From: Chitinophaga sancti
Lineage (GTDB): Bacteria; Bacteroidota; Bacteroidia; Chitinophagales; Chitinophagaceae
NCBI RefSeq assembly: GCF_034087045.1
Contig: NZ_CP139247.1
Coordinates: forward strand, 3,560,001 to 3,624,000
Reading direction: 5' to 3'
DNA length: 64,000 bases
Positions within the stretch are counted from its first letter, which is position 1; every line of letters begins with the position of its first letter. Positions 18,481 through 27,709 of the stretch are shown piece by piece. The notes beneath the pieces were generated by a model. The model did not search any database. It saw only the letters and a list, made by a program, of their open reading frames with translations, and had not been told where the DNA came from. Both the position numbers and the translations under genes were made by a program.

Positions 18481-19062
18481 CTAAAATCGCTTAATATTAC
18501 ACCCCAGCGAAGGCGTAGTATTCACCTTTGGCGATTTCTTTGCCAATAAATCATTGATCGCGTTATTAAGATGCCTTGTCTTCACCGCCTCCGCATTACC
18601 CGGACTATCATCAATACTTCCCTTATACACCAGCATACCGCTTTGGTTAAAAAGATAACACTCCGGCATATGAGCAGCTTGAAACGCATCTGCCATACTT
18701 GCACCAGGATCAGCTACATAATACCAGTTGAATTGCTGAGAAAGTGCGTAAGCTTTCATAGCATCCAGCGTAACATTGGCATTTGAGTTCACGAGGACAA
18801 CCCCGATCTGGTTGGTGAGGGCGTAGCGACAAATTTCGATGGTTCTGGCTTTGTTCCTTTCAATATACGGGCAGTCATTGCCCGAAAACATCACTAACAG
18901 GCCATTGGTTTGTACGGCTTTGTTGAGTGTAATTTCTTTTCCGGAAATGTCTTTGAGTGCCTGATCTCCTTTAGGGATAGGCGCTCCTATTTCCAAAGGG
19001 ACTTCCCTCACCTGCATGGCGGTGAGAGCAAAGCATAGCGCTAGGTAGTGAGACTTCATCAT
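18481..19062 (-). CDS. exported peroxiredoxin/redoxin-like protein
   Basis: 193-residue thioredoxin-fold protein of the AhpC/TSA-redoxin group. GLLVMFSGNDCPYIERNKAR places a single cysteine (Cys64) where redoxins have CxxC. The N-terminus is weakly signal-like (MMKSHYLALCFALTAMQV). HMPECYLFNQSGMLVYKG corresponds to the cis-proline strand, and the tail PSLGCNIKRF is typical of a Bacteroidota redoxin family with a C-terminal cysteine. It may act as a one- or two-cysteine peroxidase or a thiol-binding protein. It stands alone and converges with the M14 peptidase gene. Confidence 0.78.
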   Translation of the reverse strand: MMKSHYLALCFALTAMQVREVPLEIGAPIPKGDQALKDISGKEITLNKAVQTNGLLVMFSGNDCPYIERNKARTIEICRYALTNQIGVVLVNSNANVTLDAMKAYALSQQFNWYYVADPGASMADAFQAAHMPECYLFNQSGMLVYKGSIDDSPGNAEAVKTRHLNNAINDLLAKKSPKVNTTPSLGCNIKRF

Positions 19063-19115
19063 AAATATAGGTTTACGGGGTAACAGTTGGGCTAAGGTAA
19101 TACTTATGTATTAAA

Positions 19116-20060
19116 TTAATTTAATCTATTGGATGAGTGGTGGGCTTCCTTTAGATACTTAATACTCGCATTGAGCTCAAAACCAATCAATAACGTCAAG
19201 GAATTCAAATAAACCGCGATCATCAATATTAACAACGTCCCAACGGACCCGTAAATCTTATTGTAATTACTAAAGTTATTCACAAACACTGAAAAGCCAA
19301 TAGTCACCAAAATCATTAAAATCGTGGCCAGGGTACTTCCAGCCGTAATAAACTTCCAACGCTTATTTGTCGCTGGCACGAACCGGTACAATACAGACAA
19401 GATAGAATAAAAAAGGAAGATAATCAATACCCATCTTGTTGTCTCCGCCAGTGAAATAACCGACTTGTTTTTAATGCCCAGTGTATCAAATATATAATGC
19501 AGCACCGTACCCTGCGCAATGATCAATGCCACCGTCAGCAACAGCAAAAAAACTAATATTGCGGTCAGTTGCAACGCCAGTAATCTTTTCTGCCACCACT
19601 TCCGTTTCCTGAATCCAGGTTGCTTTCTGTTGAACGAACGGGCTACCCCCATTACGGCATTTGAAGACGCAAAAAAGCTCATCCCAAATGAGATCGACAA
19701 CAACCCGTTATGATGTGTATACAGGAAGTCATGGATCATATCCCGCATTATGATGTAAGTGTTGTAATTCGGGGTCACATCTTCCGCCAGTTCATACAGG
19801 GTCGCCTCTACATTATTCATGGGGATATAAGGCACCAATGTAAACAGGAAGATAAAGAACGGTGGTATCGCCAGCAGGAAGTTGAACGATATGGCGGCAG
19901 CTCTCTCTCCGAGACTTTTATTCCTGATCTCCCTGAAGAAATAATGGATTACATCATAGAGGGGCAGGCCCTCAAAACCGGGCAATACAATCCCCTTACT
20001 CCTGTGGATAAGGAAGCTGATAGGTTTGATTGCAAGTATGATAGATTCTATTTTTCTCAT
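19116..20060 (-). CDS. YihY/virulence factor BrkB family membrane protein
   Basis: 314-residue inner-membrane protein with six hydrophobic segments. Family marks include the N-terminal SLGERAAAISFNFLLAIPPF and FFASSNAVMGVARSFNR, then VLYRFVPATNKRWKFITAGS, KIYGSVGTLLILMIAVYLNS and TLLIGFELNASI. YihY/BrkB proteins were once called RNase BN; the real function is unproven, possibly transport. It follows mltG by 18 bp and probably ends the miaB-to-mltG block. Confidence 0.9.
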   Translation of the reverse strand: MRKIESIILAIKPISFLIHRSKGIVLPGFEGLPLYDVIHYFFREIRNKSLGERAAAISFNFLLAIPPFFIFLFTLVPYIPMNNVEATLYELAEDVTPNYNTYIIMRDMIHDFLYTHHNGLLSISFGMSFFASSNAVMGVARSFNRKQPGFRKRKWWQKRLLALQLTAILVFLLLLTVALIIAQGTVLHYIFDTLGIKNKSVISLAETTRWVLIIFLFYSILSVLYRFVPATNKRWKFITAGSTLATILMILVTIGFSVFVNNFSNYNKIYGSVGTLLILMIAVYLNSLTLLIGFELNASIKYLKEAHHSSNRLN

Positions 20061-20078
20061 AGCTAAGCAGGTAAGCCA

Positions 20079-21143
20079 CTATATACCTCTTGCATTCAGG
20101 GCTGCCTGATATAAATGGGCATTTTTCATATGCTCTGCGTAGGTGGCCGCAAATGCATGATAACCAGAAAAATCAGATTTAGCGCAAAAATACAGGTAAT
20201 CTGTCTCGGGCGTATTGAGCACCGCTTCCAGTGTTTTTACGGATGGGGTACAAATCGGACCCGGAGGCAACCCTGCATACTTGTAGGTATTATAAGGAGA
20301 ATCAAATTGCAGATGTCCTTCCCTGATTCTTCTCAAAGCAAAATCCTGCAGGGCAAATTTCACAGTCGGATCGGCCTGCAATCGCATTCCTTTTCTGAAC
20401 CTGTTCAAATATACGCTGGAAATCAATGGTTTTTCGTCATTCTTATTGGATTCCTCTTCTATAATAGAAGCCAGTATGGTCACCTGGTCTATGGAAAGGT
20501 TCAAATGTTGTGCTTTCTCTTTTCTTTCTGTCGTCCAGAAGTCTTCTCTTCCTTTTTCAATCTTCTTAAATGCATTCTCTGCAGAAGTGTTCCAGTAAAA
20601 CTGGTAGGTGTTTGGCATAATGGCACACATCACCGTATTGGTATCCAGTCCAAACTGTCTGAGGTATACATTGTCATTGATCAGTGCCTGGAAAGTAGCA
20701 GAATCTGCCTCCAGGTTTGCACAGATCTTATGGATCAGGTCTCGTTTTGTTCTGAGTTTGGTGATGGTGAGCACCACGGGTGTCTGACGGCCGGAGCGGA
20801 GCAGTTTTACAATTTCGAAATTGCTCATGCCCCTGTTGATCTTATACTTACCTGCCTTAACACGGTCAGGGTAGCCCAGTTCCCGTGCCACCCAGTCAAA
20901 GCTGCCACGGCTGCGGATGATTTCCTGGTCCATGAGTCCATTGAGAACGTCGGTATAGGTACTGCCGGTGCGGACATAAAAGAATTTGTTATCGCCAAAT
21001 GACCGGGTATTAGGGCCAAAAAGGCGATATCCAAAATAAACAAGCGTTCCGGCGGCCAGGGCAATCACGACCACCAGGGCGCGTCTGATCCATAGGCTTT
21101 TATGTTGCTGTTGCTTTGATTTGCTGGTCTTTTTCTTTGCCAT
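20079..21143 (-). CDS. mltG: endolytic murein transglycosylase MltG
   Basis: Inner-membrane lytic transglycosylase that cuts nascent glycan strands, about 354 residues from ATG at 21143. After a basic N-terminus there is one membrane helix (ALVVVIALAAGTLVYFGYRL), a LysM-like region (VRTGSTYTDVLNGLMDQEII) and the YceG/MltG catalytic domain. The catalytic glutamate is in ASIIEEESN (Glu229), followed by ISSVYLNRFRKGMRLQADPT and YNTYKYAGLPPGPICTPS, both diagnostic. A start 18 bp upstream is possible but adds no conserved sequence. Confidence 0.94.
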   Translation of the reverse strand: MAKKKTSKSKQQQHKSLWIRRALVVVIALAAGTLVYFGYRLFGPNTRSFGDNKFFYVRTGSTYTDVLNGLMDQEIIRSRGSFDWVARELGYPDRVKAGKYKINRGMSNFEIVKLLRSGRQTPVVLTITKLRTKRDLIHKICANLEADSATFQALINDNVYLRQFGLDTNTVMCAIMPNTYQFYWNTSAENAFKKIEKGREDFWTTERKEKAQHLNLSIDQVTILASIIEEESNKNDEKPLISSVYLNRFRKGMRLQADPTVKFALQDFALRRIREGHLQFDSPYNTYKYAGLPPGPICTPSVKTLEAVLNTPETDYLYFCAKSDFSGYHAFAATYAEHMKNAHLYQAALNARGI

Positions 21144-21163
21144 AAAAAGGATAGGTAACAAAA

Positions 21164-21186
21164 AACCTCGCTGGTTTGGCGAGGTT
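21164..21186 (-). terminator. terminator between secG and mltG
   Basis: Arms AACCTCGC and GCGAGGTT (8 bp) with a 7-base loop are followed on the minus strand by a T run (TTTTTTG). It may limit readthrough from secG into mltG, so mltG may need its own promoter or partial readthrough. Confidence 0.7.
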
Positions 21187-21210
21187 CTATTAATAGCTTA
21201 GTTAGCCAGA

Positions 21211-21552
21211 TTATTTGGATTGCGGAGTAGCACCACCCTGTGGAGCAGGCACCTGTTGCTGCTGCATACCACCGGAAGCTGGTACATTGCGCTCGATCAC
21301 TGACTTTTCCTGCTGTTTTACAGTCCCCTTTGAAATGAAGATAGAAGAGGTCATGCAAAGTACAGCAATGATAGCAGCCAGGATCCAGGTACCTTTCTCG
21401 AGTACATCGGTAGTCTGGCGCACACCCATTACCTGGTTACCAAAACCACCAAAAGTGCCGCTCAAACCGCCACCTTTTGGGTTTTGTACCAGCACAAAAA
21501 AGCCTAACAGCACGCAGGCCAGGATGATTAAAATACCGAAAATCAATAACAT
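21211..21552 (-). CDS. secG: preprotein translocase subunit SecG
   Basis: 113-residue Sec translocon subunit with two membrane helices: MLLIFGILIILACVLLGFFV and ILAAIIAVLCMTSSIFIS. The conserved cytosolic loop VQNPKGGGLSGTFGGFGNQV lies between them. The hydrophilic tail is Gln/Pro-rich, as is usual in Bacteroidota SecG. It begins 12 bp after the upstream 384-residue gene and is followed by a terminator. Confidence 0.93.
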   Translation of the reverse strand: MLLIFGILIILACVLLGFFVLVQNPKGGGLSGTFGGFGNQVMGVRQTTDVLEKGTWILAAIIAVLCMTSSIFISKGTVKQQEKSVIERNVPASGGMQQQQVPAPQGGATPQSK

Positions 21553-21564
21553 ATTATAAATGTG

Positions 21565-22719
21565 TTAATTTTTGTCTGTTAGAATTTGTATTTCCTTGAT
21601 CTTTTGCGCAAAATAAGCGCTTTTGGCGGGATTAAGCAAACTTAATTTTTGATATATCAGGATCGCTGTACTATACTGGCGTTGCTTCGCCCATACCTCA
21701 GCCAGCGTCTCGGTGACCATATCATTATTAAGTGTGATTGAATTCATCGCCATTTTCTCTACAGCCTCAGATACTTCAGGATCTGCATCCTGATAACTAA
21801 TATTGATCTGCTGACGGTACCAGTCTTTACTGGCCTTATCAGCAAAGCTGCTTTTCATCTCTTTCAGCCAGGAGGTGAAGCTCTTCATCTCCGCTTTGCC
21901 CTTTTCATTCAGTTCATCTGCTCTTTCAGGATCTTTCAGGCGCTTGTAGGCGAAATAATCATCTGAAAAAAGTGGTTGGAATGTAAGGGTAGAATTATCA
22001 TCCAACGCCGGCATGTTCAGCGGGAATATTTTAATTGGCTCTTCTTCAGCTGTGATGGCTACCGGAAGGTCGGACGCTACTATAATCGGTTCTGGTTCCA
22101 TCTCTGGCTCTTCTGCTTTTGTCTGTTCGGTTATTATTTCTGGTTCCGGCTCTGGTACCTCTTCTGTAACTGTTACATTATCAGGTGTCACGGTGAGCTC
22201 GTCATCAGCAATAAATGTCGTTATTTCGTCTTCTATTGGAGCTTCGTATGGATCAGCTTTTTGCTCACGAGTTTCATAGGCTGGTGCTTCGTAAGCTGCT
22301 TTTTGATCAGGTGTTTCGTAAGCTGTTTTCTGGTCATGTGCCTCATACCCCGCATTCTGCTCAGGCGCTTCATAAGCTGCTTCCTGCTCACGTGCCTCAT
22401 ACCCCGCTTCCTCCTCAGTTACCTCATTAACCGTCTCCTCATTTATCGAAGTTACCGGCTCCATTACCACAGGTGCTGCCACTGCCTCATCCGTAGTAAT
22501 AAACCGATAGAAATAATGCATATTATTACTAAACTGCTGTGCCTTCTTTACAGCCGGCGCCAGCAGGTTCTTTTGTTCGCTATACTGTTTTTTGGCTAAT
22601 AATAGCCTGGCCGCCGTAAAGTATGGATATTGTGAAATAACCCAATCTATATCCGGCTCGTTTACCTGCTTAATATCAGGCGTTTGGAAAATATGTTGAA
22701 TGATCCTGTTTGCGGTCAT
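21565..22719 (-). CDS. hypothetical acidic protein with YEA-Q repeat linker, secG-adjacent
   Basis: 384 residues and not assignable to a named family. Three parts are seen. An N-terminal helical part (about 1-90) contains IDWVISQYPYFTAARLLLAK. A very acidic, low-complexity middle (about 95-240) has at least five imperfect repeats of roughly ten residues, such as YEAPEQNAG and YETPDQKAA, then Glu/Pro-rich sequence. The C-terminal part has a helical KMAMNSITLNNDMVTETLAE and a TPR-like WAKQRQYSTAILIYQKLSLL. No signal peptide or membrane helix is seen. Tandem in-frame duplication at the DNA level is likely in the middle. It sits between lptE and secG, so a link to envelope biogenesis is plausible but unproven. 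Confidence 0.75.
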   Translation of the reverse strand: MTANRIIQHIFQTPDIKQVNEPDIDWVISQYPYFTAARLLLAKKQYSEQKNLLAPAVKKAQQFSNNMHYFYRFITTDEAVAAPVVMEPVTSINEETVNEVTEEEAGYEAREQEAAYEAPEQNAGYEAHDQKTAYETPDQKAAYEAPAYETREQKADPYEAPIEDEITTFIADDELTVTPDNVTVTEEVPEPEPEIITEQTKAEEPEMEPEPIIVASDLPVAITAEEEPIKIFPLNMPALDDNSTLTFQPLFSDDYFAYKRLKDPERADELNEKGKAEMKSFTSWLKEMKSSFADKASKDWYRQQINISYQDADPEVSEAVEKMAMNSITLNNDMVTETLAEVWAKQRQYSTAILIYQKLSLLNPAKSAYFAQKIKEIQILTDKN

Positions 22720-22764
22720 ATAGCTGCTAAAGTATGAAAAAAATTTAAATACGAAAGCTACATT

Positions 22765-23280
22765 TTACCAGTTTGCAAAGGCCTTATTAAAAATATCATC
22801 CACGACCTGGGGGAGAATTGTATTTTCTAACAGGCTGTTTTCCACTGAACTGGGCAACTGCGTGGCCGAGAAGTCAGCCGACCGGGTAAAGGCCTGGGTC
22901 CATCCTTTCTTATCACCTACTCTCTTTACAAAAGTGATGCTGATGGTCACCGTCAAACGGGAAGTTGCCGCCTTGTCCACATTGGTTACAGCCGCATTGC
23001 TGAAAGCATACCCTGTAATCGCTCCTTTGAATTCATAGTCGGTATTGTCTTCATTCACCTGTACCAGCCTTGTTTGTGAAGTGACTTTCGTTCTCAGTTT
23101 TTCAGTTACGTTCTGGCTCAGGGTCGGGTTATTAATTGGCGCCCTGTTATCAATGAACCGTACATTCACTGTTTTTGCCCCCTGATCTATACTGGCGCCG
23201 TTGGCGGAGTATTTAACGGAGCATCCCCCCATCATCAGCAACAGGCTGATGGCCATTATCCCCTGGAATAATCTGGTCAT
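22765..23280 (-). CDS. lptE: LptE-family LPS assembly lipoprotein
   Basis: 171-residue outer-membrane lipoprotein; lipobox MMGGCSVKYS (cysteine at residue 20). The mature sequence has the Bacteroidota LptE pattern: SIDQGAKTVNVRFIDNRAPI, LSQNVTEKLRTKVTSQTRLV and a C-terminal ILPQVVDDIFNKAFANW. LptE is the partner of LptD in placing LPS on the cell surface. It follows the sigma-54 activator by 9 bp. The family call rests on pattern and context, as LptE is poorly conserved. Confidence 0.8.
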   Translation of the reverse strand: MTRLFQGIMAISLLLMMGGCSVKYSANGASIDQGAKTVNVRFIDNRAPINNPTLSQNVTEKLRTKVTSQTRLVQVNEDNTDYEFKGAITGYAFSNAAVTNVDKAATSRLTVTISITFVKRVGDKKGWTQAFTRSADFSATQLPSSVENSLLENTILPQVVDDIFNKAFANW

Positions 23281-23289
23281 TGCAATACT

Positions 23290-24546
23290 TTATTCGTTAA
23301 TGTTGTATTCTTTCAGTTTTCTATACAATGTTCTCTCCGAAATACCCAGATCAAGCGCGGCATCTTTTCTTTTGCCCTTGTGTTTTTTCAGCGCTTTTAC
23401 AATCAGTTCCTTCTCCTTGTCGGCAATAGACAGTGTCTCTTCTACTTCTTCGTGGTGGTCTATCTTATTATTGTCCTGCAGGATGATCGGTTGTTGCGGT
23501 GCAGCAATCGCCGTAGATGTCATATTCGTATTCACCTCCTGCTGAGGATGGAAATTGTGTAGCACATGACTATCCTGGAAATTGGCCGGGGCACTATGCG
23601 CCAGGTTAGGATTCTGCAGTACTTCGAAGAACATCTTCTTTAGTTCTGTCACATCCTTCTTCATGTCGAAAAACAACTTGTAGAGGATATCCCTTTCGTT
23701 CGAAAAATCACCGTTTGCCTTGGCCTGTGGCGCTGCCAGCATAGGCAGACGAGGCGTTTCCGGTACTTCTGGCAGGAATCTTCTCAGTTCCTGAACGGTG
23801 ATCAGTTTATCATGGGCCAGTACGGAGATCTGTTCCGCCATATTCTTCAGTTCACGCACATTTCCTCTCCATGGATAGTTGACAAGGATATTACGTGATT
23901 CTTCATCCAGCTGGATAGAAGTAGTCTTATATCTTTCGGCAAAGTCAAGGCAAAATTTGCGGAACAACAGGGGAATATCTTCCTTCCTGTCACGTAGCGA
24001 GGGTACCCGGATAGGTACGGTATTCAGACGGTAGTACAGGTCTTCCCTGAACTTTCCATCCTGGGTATGATCCAGCAGATCGCGGTTGGTAGCCGTGATC
24101 ACGCGTACATCTGTTTTTTGCACCTTGGAGGAACCTACTCTGATGAATTCACCTGTTTCCAGTACACGGAGCAGGCGGGCCTGTGTGCCTAATGGCATTT
24201 CGCCGATTTCATCGAGGAAGATGGTACCACCGCTCACGGTTTCGAAGTAACCTTTACGGCTATCGACAGCACCTGTAAATGATCCTTTTTCATGTCCGAA
24301 CAATTCGGAATCGATTGTTCCTTCGGGTATAGCTCCGCAGTTGACAGCAATGAAAGGGTTATGTTTACGTGCACTTAATGAGTGGATAATATTGGAAAAC
24401 ACTTCTTTACCAACGCCGCTTTCTCCGACTATCAATACCGTCAGGTCTGTATTGGCCACCTGGGCGGCCACCTGTAGGGCGTAGTTGAGTACCGGTGAAT
24501 TTCCTATAATGCCAAACCTGTTTTTAATGGACTGTATGTTATCCAT
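23290..24546 (-). CDS. sigma-54-dependent transcriptional activator (no receiver domain)
   Basis: 418-residue enhancer-binding protein with a central AAA+ domain. Walker A is GESGVGKE (residues 41-48), the sigma-54-contacting loop is GSFTGA (88-93), Walker B is GTIFLDEIGEMPL, and the arginine-finger region is TQDGKFREDLYYRLNTVPIR. A Fis-type helix-turn-helix lies at the C-terminus (ALKKHKGKRKDAALDLGISE). The AAA+ domain starts within 20 residues of the N-terminus, so there is no receiver or GAF domain to sense a signal. A linker of about 100 residues separates AAA+ and HTH. It lies 9 bp upstream of lptE and 59 bp downstream of miaB. Confidence 0.92.
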   Translation of the reverse strand: MDNIQSIKNRFGIIGNSPVLNYALQVAAQVANTDLTVLIVGESGVGKEVFSNIIHSLSARKHNPFIAVNCGAIPEGTIDSELFGHEKGSFTGAVDSRKGYFETVSGGTIFLDEIGEMPLGTQARLLRVLETGEFIRVGSSKVQKTDVRVITATNRDLLDHTQDGKFREDLYYRLNTVPIRVPSLRDRKEDIPLLFRKFCLDFAERYKTTSIQLDEESRNILVNYPWRGNVRELKNMAEQISVLAHDKLITVQELRRFLPEVPETPRLPMLAAPQAKANGDFSNERDILYKLFFDMKKDVTELKKMFFEVLQNPNLAHSAPANFQDSHVLHNFHPQQEVNTNMTSTAIAAPQQPIILQDNNKIDHHEEVEETLSIADKEKELIVKALKKHKGKRKDAALDLGISERTLYRKLKEYNINE

Positions 24547-24605
24547 ATCCTTAATTTACGAGGCTGAGGGTATCAGTCCCGGCTGTGATCCAATTTATTT
24601 TCTTC

Positions 24606-26027
24606 TTATGCTTTTCCTGTAGCGGTACCTATCAGGGTGCCGGAGGTACAGCTATCTACTTTCACCCAAACGTAGTCACATTTCTGGAAATTCTCTTTAG
24701 GAAAAACAATCACCTTGTTATGGCTGGTTCTTCCAAACAGATGGTCTGCTGACCTTTTGGAAGTACCCTCTACCAGCACTTTGAAGGTCTTGCCTACATC
24801 CTGCTGCATACTTGCCAGCGATTGACCCCTGTGCAGTTCCACTACTTCAGCCAGTCTTCTCTTCTTCACATCTTCCGGTACATCGTCCTGGTAACGGCGG
24901 GCAGCCAGGGTACCCGGGCGCTCAGAGTAGAAGAACATATATGCGAGATCATAACGGGAATACGCCATTACCTCCATGGTATCCTGGTGATCTTCTTCCG
25001 TTTCTGTACAGAAGCCGGTGATGACATCGGTAGAAATGCCACAGTCGGGGAGTATTTCGCGGATGCGGTCTACTTTTTTCATGTACCACTCACGGGTATA
25101 AGTACGGTTCATGAGCTGCAATATCCTGTTGCTGCCACTTTGAACCGGCAGGTGAATATAATTGCAGATATTTTCGTACTTCGCCATAATGTGCAGCACT
25201 TCGTCCGTAATATCCTTCGGATGGGAGGTGCTGAAGCGAACACGGAGAAGTGGGCTGATCTGCGCTACTTTTTCCATCAGGTTGGCAAAAGTCACAGTTT
25301 CAGCGTCGTTCACAGGGTTTACCCAGTAGTAGGAGTCTACGTTCTGACCCAGGAGGGTCACTTCGCGATAACCTCTTTCAAAGAGGTCGGTAGCTTCCTG
25401 GAGAATAGAGCGGTAGTCACGGCTGCGTTCACGACCACGTGTAAAAGGTACTACGCAGAAGGAACACATATTATTACAACCACGCATGATGGATACAAAG
25501 GCAGTTACACCATTCGAATCCAGTCGTACAGGGCTGATGTCGTCGTAAGTTTCCTCACGGCTCAGCAGTACATTCACTGCTTTCTGGCCGGTTTCGGCTT
25601 CTTCTATGAGGGCAGGGAGGGTACGGTAGGCATCCGGGCCAACGACCATGTCTACCAGTTTTTCTTCTTCTAACAGTTTGGCTTTCAGTCTTTCTGCCAT
25701 GCAGCCAAGTACGCCTACAAGGAGTTCAGGATTACGTTGCTTTACCTTCTGGAACTCAGTGAGCCTTTTACGCACAGTCGTTTCCGCTTTTTCCCTGATA
25801 GAACAGGTATTGAGCAGTACCAGGCTGGCCTCTTCCACATTGCGGGTAGGACCGAAACCTTCTTCTTTCAGGATGGAAGCCACGATTTCACTATCGTTGA
25901 AGTTCATCTGGCAACCATAACTTTCTATGTAGAATTTCTTGGTATAAGTCTGAATATCTGCAGCCTCAGGAGCGAAAGCCTCGCCCTGCCGGTTTTCGTC
26001 ATGCACTTTTGTTACCTGATCCAGCAT
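24606..26027 (-). CDS. miaB: tRNA-2-methylthio-N6-dimethylallyladenosine synthase MiaB
   Basis: Radical-SAM methylthiotransferase that adds the 2-methylthio group to i6A37 of tRNA, 473 residues. The N-terminal cluster cysteines are in [13 protein letters not shown] (Cys39), LLNTCSIR (Cys75) and VLGCMAERL (Cys109). The radical-SAM motif is GCNNMCSFC (Cys184, 188, 191), followed by [12 protein letters not shown], diagnostic of MiaB. A TRAM domain closes the protein. It begins 15 bp after the response-regulator gene; a TAnnTTTG match (26052-26059, minus strand) inside that gene's 3' end may be its own promoter. Confidence 0.96.
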   Translation of the reverse strand: MLDQVTKVHDENRQGEAFAPEAADIQTYTKKFYIESYGCQMNFNDSEIVASILKEEGFGPTRNVEEASLVLLNTCSIREKAETTVRKRLTEFQKVKQRNPELLVGVLGCMAERLKAKLLEEEKLVDMVVGPDAYRTLPALIEEAETGQKAVNVLLSREETYDDISPVRLDSNGVTAFVSIMRGCNNMCSFCVVPFTRGRERSRDYRSILQEATDLFERGYREVTLLGQNVDSYYWVNPVNDAETVTFANLMEKVAQISPLLRVRFSTSHPKDITDEVLHIMAKYENICNYIHLPVQSGSNRILQLMNRTYTREWYMKKVDRIREILPDCGISTDVITGFCTETEEDHQDTMEVMAYSRYDLAYMFFYSERPGTLAARRYQDDVPEDVKKRRLAEVVELHRGQSLASMQQDVGKTFKVLVEGTSKRSADHLFGRTSHNKVIVFPKENFQKCDYVWVKVDSCTSGTLIGTATGKA

Positions 26028-26042
26028 TCTTTTCTTATCATT

Positions 26043-26711
26043 TTAGGATAGCAAAACTAAGCAATAAAATCCGAAAATGACAGAATGGCATGGATGAGTC
26101 AATATAAACTTCATGAGAGCCGCTGGGGTCTTGAGTTGAAGTTTTTTCATTATATTTTTCCGGTGGGTTTCAATAGTATATATACTAAGGTGTAGGTGGT
26201 CGGCCACCTGTTGGTTGGTGTGTTGGCTGCTAATGAGCTGGAGAATTTCTTTTTCCCTGCGGGTGAGGTTAAATTGTTGCAAGAAGGCGTTGTCGGTTTC
26301 GAAGTTCTGACCGGGGAGGTGGGGGCGGAAAGGGAAGCTGGTCTGCCCCGAATTCACGAGGTGAATGGTGTGGTAAAGGCCGTCAGCATTACAATCTTTC
26401 AGGAGGTAACCCCGGGCGCCGGCTTGCATGGCTTCGGCAATGAGGTGGGCGTCGTTGTACCCGCTTATAATAATCACTTTCACCTTAGGATACAGGTCCC
26501 TGATCAACCGGGTGGCATCCAGACCGTTCATGACAGGCATGTTTACGTCTATCAGTACAATGTCGGGCAGGCAGAGGCGGAGCAGATCCAGTAATTCCTG
26601 GCCATTGGTGGCAATATGGGTGACCCTGAGGGCAGGGTCGGCATTTAAGAGGGTGCGGATTCCGGTGGTAAAAAGCCGGTGATCATCCGCCAGCATAATG
26701 TTAACAGGCAT
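26043..26711 (-). CDS. LuxR/NarL-family response regulator
   Basis: 222 residues. Receiver domain: acidic pair in IMLADDHRLF, phosphoacceptor Asp55 in IVLIDVNMPV, switch and lysine regions in VIIISGYNDAH and GYLLKDCNADG. The C-terminal GerE-type HTH reads LTRREKEILQLISSQHTNQQ then IYTIETHRKNIMKKLQLKTP. One base separates it from the histidine kinase gene upstream, so the two form a two-component pair. The last 15 residues are hydrophobic and unusual for the family. Target genes are unknown. Confidence 0.92.
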   Translation of the reverse strand: MPVNIMLADDHRLFTTGIRTLLNADPALRVTHIATNGQELLDLLRLCLPDIVLIDVNMPVMNGLDATRLIRDLYPKVKVIIISGYNDAHLIAEAMQAGARGYLLKDCNADGLYHTIHLVNSGQTSFPFRPHLPGQNFETDNAFLQQFNLTRREKEILQLISSQHTNQQVADHLHLSIYTIETHRKNIMKKLQLKTPAALMKFILTHPCHSVIFGFYCLVLLS

Positions 26712-26712
26712 G

Positions 26713-27528
26713 TTAGCAGCTTACAGGTATATGAATGATGATGGTTGTACCACATCTTCCGCTGTCTATGTGAATATTTCCTCCCAGCGATCTGACCCTT
26801 GTATGCACACTGCTCAAACCGATACCCTGATGAGTAGTAGTAGAAAACCCGATGCCATTATCTTCTACCATAATTTCGAGGTAAGTAGGGCAGAAGAGCA
26901 CCTGTATGGTGGCTTCCGATGCCTTTGCATGCCTGATAATGTTGTGCGTAAGTTCCATGACAATGCGATAAAGCAGTAATTCCTGTCTGGTGGTAAAGTG
27001 ATGCTGATAGGCGTTGCAATAATAATGGAAAGCGATCGTGTTCCGGGAATCGAGGGAAGAAAAATACGATTGCAATATAGACGTAAAGGGAGTGGTTTCG
27101 AAATGAGGGGGAATGAGGTTGTGCGTGGCCCTCCGTACATTCTGACTGGTCTGGTCTACCAGTTCCAATAGCGTAGTAGCACGTTGTTCATCGTGTGCAG
27201 AGCTGTAGTGCAGGCTTTGGAGGTTGATTTTGATAGCGGCGAGACTACTGCCTATTTCATCGTGCAGGTCAGCGGCAATACGGCGGCGTTCTGCTTCCTG
27301 GATGTTCAGTTCATGTTCCTGTTGTTCGTGAATGCGGTTGAGTAGAAGGAATTCTTTCTTTTTGTAACTTTCAATTTTGTATAGCATGAGGATCAATACA
27401 AAAATGAAACTCCATATGCCTAGTAAAGGCAGCAATCCGATAACATCCCCTGACTTATACTCAAAAAAATGCAAGGCCGCCTGCAGCGGTGTTGAGGGGA
27501 TAAAGTGCGTGAACAGATGAGTGCTCAT
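26713..27528 (-). CDS. sensor histidine kinase (HisKA_3 / NarX-like)
   Basis: 271 residues. One membrane helix lies near the N-terminus (IGLLPLLGIWSFIFVLILML) with only about 30 residues before it, so there is no sizeable periplasmic sensor. After a short coiled region comes the dimerisation/phosphoacceptor segment RRIAADLHDEIGSSLAAIKI (His89). The ATPase domain has VMELTHNIIRHAKASEATIQ (N box), EDNGIGF and GIGLSSVHTRVRSLGG. This small architecture is frequent in Bacteroidota two-component pairs. It is divergent from the AraC gene at 27710. Confidence 0.92.
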   Translation of the reverse strand: MSTHLFTHFIPSTPLQAALHFFEYKSGDVIGLLPLLGIWSFIFVLILMLYKIESYKKKEFLLLNRIHEQQEHELNIQEAERRRIAADLHDEIGSSLAAIKINLQSLHYSSAHDEQRATTLLELVDQTSQNVRRATHNLIPPHFETTPFTSILQSYFSSLDSRNTIAFHYYCNAYQHHFTTRQELLLYRIVMELTHNIIRHAKASEATIQVLFCPTYLEIMVEDNGIGFSTTTHQGIGLSSVHTRVRSLGGNIHIDSGRCGTTIIIHIPVSC

Positions 27529-27709
27529 AGTTACAGAGAATAAGGGGTCAGATCCTGTTAATTATGAGAGAAGTAGAAAAGTTTGTCCCAAATCTTCTAC
27601 AATTCTAAGAAAAAAAAAGGTTGCAACATTGGTTTGGATAAAAATAATTTTCAAGTGGTCAACTATGTGGGATTGTTTATATTTATTGTAATAATCAATT
27701 AAGGAATAA

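Noticed and set aside
20115..21002. Long open frame (295 codons) on the + strand
   Set aside because: It lies wholly inside mltG on the opposite strand and has no recognisable domain; mltG has full catalytic motifs.
24822..25673. Long open frame (283 codons) on the + strand
   Set aside because: Antisense shadow of miaB, which has all its radical-SAM cysteines.
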